A stretch of 64,000 bases of DNA from Datisca glomerata (Eukaryota; Streptophyta; Magnoliopsida; Cucurbitales; Datiscaceae), in assembly GCA_003255025.1 (NCBI GenBank), contig QANY01003900.1:1798001-1862000 (forward strand), read 5' to 3'. The position numbers were made by a program, and so were the translations under genes. The first letter of the stretch is position 1; each line of letters starts with the position of its first letter. The notes beneath the pieces are model-generated. The model did no database searches and was not told where the DNA came from. It was given only the letters and a program-made list of their open reading frames with translations. This document shows, piece by piece, positions 46,270 through 57,299 of this stretch.

Positions 46270-46627
46270 TGGGACTTTGAACGAGTGGCTTTAACCCTGA
46301 AACTTATCTTGCAATCAGCTCTATTAATGTTTTTCAATTTGGCTCTTCTCCCTCTTTCCTTGGCATGCTTAGTCTAGGTATAATTAAGATAAGAAGCTTG
46401 ATAGTCAAATATATTGGAATCATATAGTAAATCAATTTCCTGGTTGAGATGGTATGTTTATTCCAAATTATGATCATCAGTATCAATCTCATGGACTGTA
46501 TTATCTACATTATCCTCATCAATAGCCTTACTAGCCTCATCTTGAAGAACCTCAAAGGCATTTCTAATAGGAACAACTTCATTGCTAGGAGCTATAAGGA
46601 TATTGACTGTTATAGGAGAAAGGTTCT

Positions 46628-47420
46628 CTAGTTGAGCTTTAACAGCTTGAGAAGGTAAATGGTTTTGAGTTTGGGCCTCATTATTAGACTTCGTAACACA
46701 ATAGGAAGCTTGGGAGCCTGTCTGACAAGGTACGGAGTTGGAGCTGCAGCATAAACCATCCTTGTTCTAGGAGTATAGTCATCGCAAAAAACTTGACACT
46801 TCAAGCATCTTCTAGGAAGGGCCTGATACTCAACTTTGATGTTAATGGACTTGTTGCTTAGGAGCTTGATAGTGATTATCTCAGGAATCTCAGAGTTGAC
46901 ATCAATCTCGACACAGACTCTAGCGAAGGAGATCCTTGAGCAAGAATCAATCATGACATCAGTAAACAAAAGAATATATGCAGCACTGGCTATTCTACTG
47001 ATTCCTTTTCCATTCCATAATTCAAGAGGAATTCCCCAGAATATAATCTAAACAGGAATAGTTCTTATAGGACCCTTGGTCAGTTGCATGTTTTCTTGCC
47101 AAACCTTCAACATTATAGGTCTTCCCACTAGGTGCTAAGGACCATCAAGAATATCATCCCACATCTCAATTGCAAGAACTTGTTGTAGACCTCTATGTCC
47201 ACGGATTAGATTAGCAACTAGATGAACCATGGAGAAAGGATGTCACCTATGTTTCTTTCCTTCATTAACAATGGATTCATAGATTTCAACTTGAGCATCT
47301 TTAGCTTTCATTAGAGGCTTAACAAAATAGGAGACATCTTGGTTGGTTTCTTACCCTTCACCTTATCTGTCATGGAGAATTTACCATGAGGATAGAGGAA
47401 GGGGTGATATGGCTTGTTGA
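46628..47420 (-). pseudogene. LINE-b ORF1 (DUF4283-like with zinc knuckle), broken
   Basis: In reverse: GPIRTIPVWI, GIPLELWNGKGISRIASA (about 47,080-46,975), ISFARVCVEIDVNSEIPEIITIKLLSNKSINIKVEYQALPRRCLKCQVFCDDY (46,935-46,770). This is the DUF4283 domain and the start of a CCHC knuckle whose His is lost. The protein would bind LINE RNA. The N-terminus is decayed and runs to about 47,420. Confidence 0.8.
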
Positions 47421-48549
47421 GTTGGAGGACCCTGCCATGTCATTTAGACTGATGTTTGAGGTGGCCAACTCAAGTGGATAATTAACTCGAAGCGACATAC
47501 TAGAGTAAACTTTGTTAATATTAATAACACGGTTTAGTGTGGAATTACCATTAGTAACTAGGTTAAGCGAAGGAGAATCAAGGTTAATAGATTTACCATG
47601 GTAAAATTGAGGATTTTTGCCGTTATCTAAGATATCCTTTCTAAAAGGAGAAGTATGGTATCATGGTTGATCAACAGAATAAGATTTGAAACTTAAGGAT
47701 AGGAGAAGTGTAAATTAGTTCAACAGTACTTTATCTAATTATACACGGTACTATATTATGGAGAGATAACACATAATGAATAATAGGTAAAAGATAATTA
47801 CATCAAGTAATTTAATATACAATCGGCATTCACTCATAATTTTATAGTAGATTTTAATTAATAATTAATAAATCTGATCATGAGTATGATCAGTAGACTT
47901 TGTTAATTATTTAATTAAGAGTATTTTTAACATTTTGGTCCTCGAGCTAGCCTATTGATTTTTGGTATTGTCATGACCGATAATTAATAGACACAATATA
48001 GATACTTAGTAGTCAATCATTTAAATTAATTTGGTCATATTTTAAGTAGAAAAAATTATTAACTAAAATTAGTTTAATTAATTAATTATATATTACTCGG
48101 AGGCTATACATAGGAGGCTTCCCTTAGTATAGGGTTAAGTGTACTGACATTATTAGCGGAAAGAAAAGACAACCCCAGGAATAGCAGGGAGGAGATATCT
48201 TTTCTATTTCTTTAAGTGGCCACACACTTGCTCCAATTTAAGGGTTCAAGGAATAGAAAGAAAAATCACAAGTCTCAGTATTCAAGTGATTTGATATCAT
48301 CACATAATTGGAATGCACGACGGTGTTGGATGGTGGTTTGCACAACGACGTTGGGCGAGGGTTTTTAGTGTTGGTTCGAGGGTGGAGGCATCACTTTATT
48401 CGCGTATGGACTTTTAGATCTTGATGTGGTATGAATAATTTTTAAGTTACCCGTCAAAGCTTATCTCTAGATTCATTTTTATAAGCATAGTAGGTTGTCT
48501 TACAAATAAGTCAAAAATATGGACGATTTCCACTGCAATAATTCCAACA
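47421..48549 (-). mobile_element. LINE-b upstream sequence, then a probable LTR remnant
   Basis: 47,421-47,700 looks like the decayed 5' part of LINE-b. At 48,541-48,549 ATTCCAACA is, in reverse, an LTR-like start TGTTGGAAT at the point where the gypsy-type gene to the right is broken. The ~800 bp to its left have no coding potential and may be a solo or truncated LTR. Its other end was not found. Confidence 0.45.
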
Positions 48550-48559
48550 CACGCTATAC

Positions 48560-49372
48560 TCGATCATAACATCCTCATGGACCCCTTAAGCTCTTCTTAA
48601 AAACATCACGAAAAGAAGTCTCCAGTGTCTCGAACTTCTCCCACATCTCATTTTTCTCCAGAGATATTTTAAGGGACCTTTCCTGAGAGAAAAGCTTTGA
48701 CTTAGATACGACAAGATTCTCCTTGAGCTCCTTCATAGCAGCACGAAGGGAAGGAACCCTTTTGGCTTTGGACATGGCCCGCAGATCTAGAGGTAACGAG
48801 TTGTTTGACCTTCCAATCGTACCGAAGCTTCATTGATGCTGGCCTGAGCAGACTGAAAAAGATGATAAGTTAGCCGAGTCAAGTACAACTTGGGCAGAAA
48901 ATAAACAAAATTAAAATATATAGACCTACCCGAATAGAGTGTGCCAGAGACCCCTTGGCCAACTCCTCCATTAATTTCCTTCATCATAGCACGATCACAT
49001 GGAGTAAGCAACAATTTGGCCTAACCGACAATCAGGGCATCGTTCTCTTGCAAAGTAAAGCCCAAGGTAGTGCGGAAGAACGAGGCTCATTTGAAAGAAT
49101 TTTCTCTGTCAAATGGGAACGAGAAGTCAGTATGAGCCCTCTTCTCAAGATGGCTTGAAGGAAACAGGGCCATCATTGAGATGGGGAGTAGAAGATCGGA
49201 GGGTGACAACGAGGCCCTCTCAGAAGGATTGTGAGTGGCGAGCTAGAGCCTGATCCCGAAGCCATTGCTTGTTTCTTCTCCACATTCCTCCTCTCTTCCA
49301 TGGAAATCTTTGCTCCCGTACCTATCAAAATTATTAAGCTCGTGTTTTTCTCTAAGTTAAAGGTTTGGTCAC
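48560..49372 (-). pseudogene. gypsy-type 'Transposase_28' gene, C-terminal coiled-coil part
   Basis: The frame 48,775-48,575 (RAAMKELKENLVVSKSKLFSQERSLKISLEKNEMWEKFETLE) is a heptad-rich helix. The frame 49,014-48,787 reads LLTPCDRAMMKEINGGVGQ and SAQASINEASVRLE. These are the usual downstream parts of the plant protein family called putative gypsy-type transposon. It continues the N-terminal part at 52,877-54,000 across the CACTA insertion. Stops and shifts show decay. Confidence 0.62.
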
Positions 49373-49864
49373 AATCACTACAGGCACAACTGTCTTTACC
49401 GGATTATCAGATTTTTCATCCAAATTTTTCTTTCCAATTAACAATGCAAATTTCTGGCTATTTATGACTGCAATAAGAACTTAAACCAGGCTGAGAAGAG
49501 GAAGAGTCACATCTACTATTATGCTGAGATTAGTCAGGATACAAATCAAAGCACAGACTCATCCAAATCGCATTAAGTTTTTTTTCCGAAAAACCACTTA
49601 AGATGATATTCAGCACTTCAACTTCAATATTTCACTGTCAATTTCAATTTCAAACAAATACTGTGATTATATTCAACACTTCAATACGCAAAAATAATCT
49701 CGAACACTTCAATTTCAAGCAACTTAAAAGTATAGACCATTAGCATAATTAACTCAAAACCCTAAATCAGTGAAAGCCAAGTCTAACTCAAAAACCTAGA
49801 TCAGTAAATCTTAGATGTGCAATAAAAAATTACAGAACACGAGTGAAGATGCTGAGTTAGTAAG

Positions 49865-49868
<4 letters not shown>

Positions 49869-49905
<37 letters not shown>
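49869..49905. repeat. (AG)n microsatellite
   Basis: About 18 uninterrupted AG units. Confidence 0.97.
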
Positions 49906-49907
<2 letters not shown>

Positions 49908-49999
49908 CCGGTGGATGAACGACGACGAGGAGCGACTGGGAGGAGCGTCGTTGACAACAGCAGCGAATAGCCTGAGAGAGGGTTCCAAGAGAGTTAGGG

Positions 50000-52740
50000 A
50001 TTTGGGTTTTTTGCAAGACTTTGACCCCTAGGATTTTGAATTTATAGAAAATACCCCACGAATAATTTGTGCATCCTTGACTCGTGACCCACACTCCAAT
50101 CAAAATAAATGTTTGAAGTTACAAGTTTGCCCTCTCTTTCTCAGTTTATCTCCCCTCTTGACATGAAAACCGAGCTTCTTTCTCTAACACACCTATTTTG
50201 AGATCCGGTTTACTTGAAGAAGAAAGCTCCATGGGATGGCTGCTCTGCGGATCTGGTTTTGTCTCCGAAGAAGAAGGCTCGTCACTGGAGCCTCAACCGC
50301 ACTTGTCGCCCTTCTTCTCATCGTTCCGAGTTCGGCACCAGTGTACCCATTGCTTGCTGCTACTTTCGGATTTCGCCCGACAACACGAAGCTTCATCCAT
50401 GGCTGCTGACGAACTCTGCTCTTCTTCTTCAACCAGCGCGAAGAAGACACGAATGCTTCTCTCTCACGAAGGTTTCTCTCTCATGAAAGCTTCTCTGTCT
50501 TGAATCTTTACAGTTTGGGATTACAGTTACACTTGTAGAAAAAATGTCTAAATTTTCACAAATTTGAGCTATTTTGATTAATTATTCTATCATTGTCCAA
50601 CGAAACAAAGATAAAAACTAACCAAAGTAAAGAAACAAAATCTTAATTTAACTGATCTCTGAGGATGTTGAATAGTGTAGTTAATAGTGCATTTTAGTTT
50701 TTATGAACACTGATATGTGATTGAATTATGCTTTTTACAGGATTATACCTCTGCACTGTCACTAAGACAAAGCTTGCTATGGATACTTCTAGAGGGGAAA
50801 CTTTACGGATTTATGTAATCTTGAATTTTCATCTTTGTATTCACTTATTTTGTATGTATTCTATGGTTGACTCTGACTAGCTGAAGTGAATTCTTTTTCT
50901 TGTATGTATCATATCTGAGTTTCAATACACTCTTTTAATTCCCCTACTGATTTGGCAAAAAGTTAACATGTTTTTACATCTAATAACAAATGTTGTTCTT
51001 ATTATAGTGTTCCATCAGTGAAAATATAAAAGAAGACGCCTTCTATGTGGTGTATGGGTAAACGAAATAGAACATGTATGAGTACATGATGCCCGTGTAC
51101 CCATCGTGTAGTGTGCAAGATGGGTACACGATACTCGTGTACCCATTGTATAATCTACAAGATGACTATACGATGTCAATATACTCATCATGCAGTCTAC
51201 ATGATGGCCACACGATACCAGTGTACTCTTCGTGTAGTCTACACGATACAAGTGTACCAATCGTGTAATCTATATTATGGCTACACAATGTCAGTGTACC
51301 CATCATGTAGTCTATAAGATGGTTACACGATGCACGTGTACCCATCATGTAGTCTATATGATGACTACATGATACTCATGTAGCCATCGTGTATGTTTTG
51401 AATATTTAATTATGATTATTAAATATTAATACTCATTTTTATTACAAGACAAAATAATTAATAATCAAAATTAAAAAAATATAATCTAGTAGATGACCAT
51501 GAGTACAGGGGCATCATGTAGTCTACACGATGGCAACATGATGCCAGTGTACCTATCGTGTAGTTTACACGATAACTACACAATGCCAATGTTCTCATCA
51601 CGTAGTTTGTAAGATAGTTACACGATGCACGTATATCCATCGTGTAGTTTACACGATAACTACACGATACTCGTGAACTCATCGTGTAAGTTTTGAATAT
51701 TTAATTATGTTTGTTAAACATTAATATTCATATTTATTACAAGATAAAATAATTAATAATCAAAATTATAAAATTATAATCTTATAGATGAGTACATTGG
51801 CATCATGTAGTCTATACGATGAGTACATTGTCATCGTGTAGACTACATGATGTGTACACGTGCATCATGTAGCCATCGTGTAAACTTCACGATCAGTACA
51901 CTAGCATCGTGTAGACCACATGATGTATACACATGTATCGTGTAGACTACATGATGAGTACACTGGTATCGTGTAGCCATCTTATAGACTGCACGATGAG
52001 TATATTGGCTTCCTAAATTCAAAATCAATCAAAATCTCCATGACCCATATGATAAAACATCATTAGTTACACCGAAAAAGCTCAATTTACAATTACCAAG
52101 TAATGATAATGACTAATATTTATATTTTAGACAATTCAACAGAAGAACTAACCGTATCAACTAGAATTATCAACAAATCCAGTAGTATAAGAATAAACCA
52201 TGAAGGAAAATCAATAAATTGAAACAGACTACAACATCAACAGCAGGTAGCATCAAAGCTAATCTTGCTCGATGGCAAAAAAATGCTAATCTTGCTACTT
52301 ATACACACTTGATCAACCATGACGCGAAATTTCAAAAATAACTATTCGATGATTAACATATTGAATCCCACATGCGGTCAATTTAAATAAAAAATGCAGC
52401 AATATTCTGTCCGAACCAGACAACGGTAAGAGAATGCAGATTCTAAGCACATGATGAGCCTTCTTCTTCAGAGATGAAGCCAGATCCACGGAGTAGCCAT
52501 CCCGCAGAACCTTTTTCTTCGGGCAAACCAGATCTCAAAATGGGTGTGTTAGAGAAAGAAACTCGGTTTTGATACCAAGATGGGAGAGAAGCTTAGAGAA
52601 AGAGAGGACAAACTTATAACTTCACATACTCATTTTGAGAGAAGTATGAGCCAGGGGTCATGGAACGTACAAATTATTCTTTGGGTATTTTTCTACAAAT
52701 TCAAAATCCTAGAGATCTAGTCTTGCAAAAAACTCTAGGG
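50000..52740. repeat. large inverted repeat, two ~290-bp arms about 2.15 kb apart
   Basis: The left arm (about 50,000-50,290) and right arm (about 52,440-52,740) align in reverse over their whole length. Shared landmarks include TTTTTTGCAAGACT, AGGATTTTGAATTT, AAAACCGAG followed by TTCTTTCTCTAACACACC, TTTTGAGATC.GGTTT and GAAGAAGAAGGCTC. The loop contains a GC-rich ORF-like stretch (50,290-50,510) and the palindromic array. Confidence 0.85.
51064..52015. repeat. palindromic minisatellite, 42-bp units in three blocks with a duplicated spacer
   Basis: The unit core is CATCGTGTAGTCTACACGATG (21 bases including the central T; 10-bp arms), followed by a second palindrome of type GTACACG....CGTGTAC. 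Block 1 (about 51,064-51,392) has about 7.5 units, block 2 (about 51,490-51,690) about 4.5 and block 3 (about 51,783-52,015) about 5. Blocks are separated by two copies of an AT-rich spacer of about 95 bp starting TTTTGAATATTTAATTATG. Because 42 is a multiple of 3, several frames on both strands stay open with 14-residue repeats (for example VYPSCSLHDG). I treat these as non-coding. Confidence 0.9.
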
Positions 52741-52876
52741 ATTTAAAAGACCTGTAGTGGCAGTTTTGAACATTTAGCAGCGGTTATAATAAAACCACCG
52801 TTAAATGGTTTCCACTACTTTTTTTCGCCAGCATTTGTACCATCTGCCGTCATACCTTGATTTTCTTGTAGTGAAT

Positions 52877-54000
52877 AAGCGAGTCTTACAAACAATTAAA
52901 TATGCATTCCAGAAGAGATATTGCATGCTCCCAAAGACCCTTAAACTCTCCTCGGTCAAGATCAAGTCGATCTTCTTATCTAGATTATTGTGGAGTAGGC
53001 TCAAAGATCTGGATGTGGCTTTAGTTAGAGGGATCAAGCACATAGCATCGGCTATTGCATAGACAAAGAACAAATTAGTCGAGGCAATTAAATTAAATAC
53101 ATCCATACAAGAAAAGTTTCCAGATTCTACTTGGGGTCTCTAGCTCGTACGAAACCTAGTAATATGGGAGGCTTCTCCTACGAATGGTCGGACTCTAACA
53201 TTCAAAGGACCTCCTCGGGGTATACTGGCAATCTCATTGGATGAAGAAATACTTGTTCTTTCAGTACCTTTTGCTGGAAGGCTTACCGAGCAGAATCCCT
53301 AAAATCCCTCAGGAATGAAAATAGTAATGTCGGGTGAATCCATCTGCTCTACCAGAAAATAGAGGCTCCGAAGCAACTCCAGATTGATGGTAACTCTTGA
53401 TTTGTGCCCGGGGACCAAGAGTCCGAGGAGTACCCTCCAAGAATTCGGAAGCAATTGACTAAGAGCTAAATTGTAAAAACTTAATAGCCATCCTAATGAA
53501 CTTGGGAGGGGAAATATGAGCCCAAACTTCACCAGATAATGCTAGAAACACACCCACCACTCAGATACAAAGTTTGGACGCTTGGACTCTGAAGAAAGTT
53601 GGAACTCCACAGAATCAGGGGCCTCAGACTCTACACTGTAACTTGTTAGGTGAGCCTCAGTGAGAGATGAGATTGAACCCGCGTGAGAGTAGACTCGAAA
53701 GGGGTTGGATATCTAGTCTTTCAACCTTAGATCGAGTAACTAGGATAGCGATATTCATGGGGAAGGGATCTGAACCCAGCTCTTCGACCGAAGCCTCAGA
53801 ATCCATGAACATATTCGAAGACTTGGGAAAGCCACGTTTTGAAGACTCACTGCTAGAATCGTACTAACAAGCTCGGAGCTAATTGACATCTTGACACCGG
53901 GATCAAAAGGCAATATCTACGAGGATATTTAGATGGAATGGAGCCTCACTGGAAAAAGATGACCTCGTAAAAAGACCCCGAAAAAAAACTTGAGAACTCC
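52877..54000 (-). pseudogene. gypsy-type 'Transposase_28' gene, N-terminal part
   Basis: In reverse: SYSVESEAPDSVEFQLSSESKRPNFVSEWWV (53,650-53,560), then KFGLIFPLPSSLGWLLSFYNLALSQLLPNSWRVLLGLL and LELLRSLYFLVEQ (53,532-53,350). After a stop comes the long frame 53,106-52,880 with VFNLIASTNLFFVYAIADAMCLIPL. The PLPS...YN.AL.QL.PNSWR pattern is that of Pfam Transposase_28, an ORF found in plant gypsy-like elements and of unknown biochemical role. Stops at about 53,296 and 53,145 break it, and the CACTA element cuts it at 52,876. Confidence 0.68.
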
Positions 54001-54179
54001 ATGAAAACCTTAAAAACTAGAAAGAGCCCCAAGCAATCCATATGAATCGTAAGACAAATTTTTTATGAAACCATGACAAAAAGAAAAACGACCTTCAGAA
54101 AACATAAACGCCCCGAGAAACAGTGAAAACAAGCAACTCAGACACAACCAATTCTGGAAGTTTAACATACCAGCAAGGA

Positions 54180-54905
54180 TCAAAATGTTCATGTGGGGAG
54201 CTCTCCAAAATTATCTTCCTACAAGGAAACATCTATCTTGCAGAAATATTTTACAAGATACATCATGTCCAATTCATTTTTCTGATCTAGCGTCTATTGA
54301 ACATCTGCTAGTTATTGTAAAAGTGGGGGCTTAGTGTGGTGCATTTCTCCCTTGCAGAGCAACTCTCAGTTGAGCCAAGGTTTTGGGAAACGGGCAAAGG
54401 ATAGGCTAATTGAGCTTCAAGGACATCCAGATGGAGGTAAGAAAACCGTGTCACTATTTTACTGTGTTTGCTGACATATCTGGAAGGGAAGTAAGAAATA
54501 TGAATGTTTTTGAAGAAAAGACTACTAGTCCTTACTCTATAATGGAAAATGTTGTAAGAGATTTTGATTCTCACTTGACAGCCAATTTGGAGACGGATAA
54601 TAATGGTCTATTGGCAGTTAATACAGCAGCTCATCTTGATATTTTCTCTGCATCGAGACCACCTGCAATTGGGAAGATGAAGGTGGATTGCATGGTGTGA
54701 TTGCTAGAGATAGCAGTGGAGTTATACTGAATTTTGCAGGCAAGAAGGTTAATGCAGTTCGTCATGAGCATGGAGAAATGTTTTGCTATTGGTGAAGGTT
54801 TTTATAATAGTAAAGCGAGCTAGACGGGAAAACGTTGAGACTGAAACTGATTTTCCAAAGGTTGCTCGCTGGCTAAAGGATGGAAATTGAAATGTTCAGA
54901 TTGGA
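54180..54905 (+). pseudogene. LINE fragment: zf-RVT and RNase H start
   Basis: MFMWGALQNYLPTRKHLSCRNILQDTSCPIHFSDLASIEHLL (54,188-54,310) is the zinc-binding segment after L1 RT. The frame 54,410-54,700 then runs to SRPPAIGKMKVDCMV, which opens the RNase H domain, continuing after a stop as VIARDSSGVIL-NFAGKKVNAVRHEHGE. It ends about 54,905 against the pararetrovirus fragment. No ORF1, endonuclease or tail was found nearby. Confidence 0.75.
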
Positions 54906-54959
54906 TGTTAATGAACTTTTATGATGAAATCAAATCTAACTGATTTCATTGTCACAGTT

Positions 54960-55303
54960 AAAATTTCTCAATTATCATAACAGATTTCATTGTTTTCGTA
55001 AAAATCTATTTTTACACTATTTTCATACCATTGAATTAATACTGCATTGAAGTCATGTTTCAAATTTGTTGATTAAATCCCTTTTATTTGGTATTGGATA
55101 TTTTATCCTTTCTAAAATCTCTTTGAGGGGCTTACAATTAATCACTAAACAAGGATATTCTTATTCAAAGATTTGATTTTGAAGATTAGAATTCTAAGGT
55201 TGTTATTCAATTCTTCTAAACTGTATTTTTCTTTGAAAAAACTACAATTATTTTTCTTTACAAGAAATTCAATTGATGGATTTGATTTAAAGTTTTCAAT
55301 TTC
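54960..55303 (-). pseudogene. EPRV reverse transcriptase, first motifs only
   Basis: Just after the protease, frames give LINCKPLKEILERIKYPIPNK, then KRDLINKF, the entry region of caulimovirid RT. Similarity fades by about 54,960, before the catalytic YxDD box. The next bases belong to a LINE fragment on the other strand. Confidence 0.65.
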
Positions 55304-55657
55304 TCATTGCGAGGAAAAGAAAGATTTGAATTTAACAGGTTTATCCATGAGATAAATAATTATCTCATCATACTCTGTTGTAAAAAGATACAATAAAAAA
55401 ATGAATGGTAAACCTAAAATAATTTTATTAGTCATATTTTTTACTGAGACAAATGATATATTATTTTGGTAAATATGAACTTTGAGTATTTCATAATTGA
55501 TACCCATGTAAGTACCATTGACAGAAGACAAAGATTCTTTCATCTTCTTGAAGTACTTGAGAGGAACTAATCCTTCTTGTATATAATTCAAATCTGTTTC
55601 TGAATCAACAAGAGTCATTGTTGTGAAATCAAAATCTTGAATAATTATTTTGACCAT
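55304..55657 (-). pseudogene. EPRV aspartic protease
   Basis: A 117-codon frame in which the catalytic Asp is in TLVDSETDLN, with Glu where the family has Gly (DSG), followed by YIQEGLVPLKYF. The C-terminal IILGLPFI motif is near 55,420. The protease would process the viral polyprotein. The active-site Gly change suggests that it could not. Confidence 0.75.
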
Positions 55658-56254
55658 TGTGTGTCATTTCTTGATTTTGATGTGATTAAGTATTTGAATG
55701 AAATTATCATCATCTTGATTATTGATAATAGGTTCTTCAACCTTATTATCAGAAATTGAGGATCTACTAGGTTCTCCTAGTTCATTAGATTCCTGATTCT
55801 TAATAAACTCTTTATTTTCAAAAGATTTAATTTTTCTTTTATTTCTGTTTTAATTTCTTTCTAAAGTTCTTGTAAGGTAATTTCATTTTCTTTTCCCTTA
55901 ACCTTATTGAATTCTTCTAAGATTTTTTAAAGGCTTGCAGTATTATTATTATTAGACTTAAAATTTTCTTTCTTCTGGATTACTTTCTTAAGTCTTTCTA
56001 GATAATCCTGTTTTAATTTTGGATTTCAATTTTACTAATTAAGTCTAACAAGAGATTTTCTTGTTCTTTATTTAAAACATTTACTTATTGACAACAACTA
56101 TCCCTACGGTCTACACCATATAGAGATGTTAAGAAAATCATCTTCAGAACTCGAAGAGTTAGATTCTGAGAATTCAAGGTATTCAAATTCTCCGAAATCG
56201 TCACTATCATTCTCATAATATTCTATTAACTATATAATTCTAAACAATTATTAT

Positions 56255-56352
56255 TTATCTTCATAAGAGATTTTCAATTGATTAATTTTATTTTTGGCTT
56301 GACAAGTATTTGTAAAATAACCATTCTGGCAATATTTAAAACACTTAAATTT
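56255..56352 (-). pseudogene. EPRV coat zinc knuckle, degenerate
   Basis: In reverse the sequence reads KCFKYCQNGYFTNTCQ. The spacing resembles a CCHC knuckle, but the second Cys and the His positions are both Tyr. It lies between coat core and protease, where caulimovirid coat proteins carry this motif, followed by a Lys-rich stretch. Confidence 0.62.
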
Positions 56353-56588
56353 ATTATTAAATTTTTTATTGAATTTTCTTGTAGAATAATTTTTATTCTT
56401 AGAGAAACGTTTGTCAAAATTTTTATTTTTGGAGAAGTATTGGTTAAAAAATTTACGCTTATTTTTGTGGTATTATCTCCTATGAGGCTTATGATTCCTT
56501 CTAGAACTTAAATGAGACTTTTTTCCAGTTCTCTAGGAAGGAGCAATAGTGGATAAACCATAATGTTCGAAAAACTTATCTAATTTAT

Positions 56589-56654
56589 ATTTTATAATTT
56601 TATTTTATTTTATAATTTTATTTTATTTTATAATTTTATTTTATTTTATAATTT
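56589..56654. repeat. 18-bp A/T tandem repeat inside the EPRV
   Basis: The unit TTTATAATTTTATTTTAT is repeated about 3.6 times without change, between the coat core and the zinc knuckle. Confidence 0.92.
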
Positions 56655-57212
56655 GTTTATTGATTTTTATGTCAATACACTTTTTTAAACCTTCTTTTAT
56701 GTATTATTGTACCGCAGGTGAGACTATTATAATCTATATTACCTAGGTTATTATTAATGACTGTTCTAATTTTGTGTGTAAACAAATTGAGTAATTTATT
56801 AATGATTTTTTCTTTCCAAAGGGGTTGATTACTATCATCCTTTGTCATTATTCTGGATAAAAATATATTTTTATACGAGTAGAAATCGCTTAGGGTTGGA
56901 CACCTAAGATTAGTGAATTGATCATGGATACGCGAAGTAATATTACTTGGTGTTCCAATGCAGTGTTCAATTATTCTGTAAAGAAGTGTAGTAACAGTAT
57001 TAGACATTATTTTCTGATCTTTTCCAATAATTGGGGTTCCTTAAGCCTCAATCTTCACTGCTGAAAGGATGGTATTTTTGAATTCTTTCGTGAGATATTT
57101 TTCCACCAGGATTGAAGTATTCTTGTGAATCCTGTGACTAAAAGATTGACTACCTCATTGTGAGGTAAACTATGTATGATAATGTAGTTGTTAGCTCCCA
57201 TTGCCATGTACT
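56655..57212 (-). pseudogene. EPRV coat-protein core (gag-like)
   Basis: A first broken part has NLLVTGFTRILQSWWKN (about 57,175-57,110). After a frameshift an open 111-codon frame (57,007-56,672) gives LYRIIEHCIGTPS, DQFTNLRCPTLSDFYSYKNIFLSRIMTKDDSNQPLWKEK and IDYNSLTCGTIIHK. Family members share this W-rich start and the NLRC..LSDF...F motif of the caulimovirid coat. It would form the capsid. Confidence 0.72.
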
Positions 57213-57299
57213 ATAAATTGTTGAGAACTTCCTGCTCAGAAAGTCCATCAATATTCTATTCGTATAATTTCTCTGTAGACACAGAAAATTGATTAATTA

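Larger units (their letters stand above)
49376..52873. mobile_element. probable CACTA (En/Spm) non-autonomous element
   Basis: The left end is CACTACAGGC and the right end, in reverse, is CACTACAAGAAAATC. CACTA ends with a 3-bp duplication fit this superfamily. The element interrupts a gypsy-type gene whose halves resume on both sides. A subterminal hairpin (52,754-52,818) with GTAGTGG...CCACTAC and CGGTT...AACC lies near the right end. It contains an (AG)n tract, 300-bp inverted arms, a more GC-rich stretch at 50,290-50,510 and the palindromic array. No transposase was found. The inverted ends match strongly over only 7 bp. Confidence 0.62.
49373..52876. repeat. 3-bp target-site duplication AAT flanking the CACTA element
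   Basis: AAT at 49,373-49,375 and AAT at 52,874-52,876 lie directly outside CACTAC... and ...GTAGTG. Confidence 0.6.

Noticed and set aside
51064..52015. CRISPR-like look (repeats with palindromes)
   Set aside because: Units are directly adjacent with no unique spacers, and the setting is plant nuclear DNA.
51015..52028. Several open frames on both strands with 14-residue repeats
   Set aside because: The 42-bp unit is a multiple of three, so many frames stay open by chance. No start context or family match.
53667..53867. 66-codon + strand frame
   Set aside because: Antisense of the gypsy-type Transposase_28 N-terminal region.
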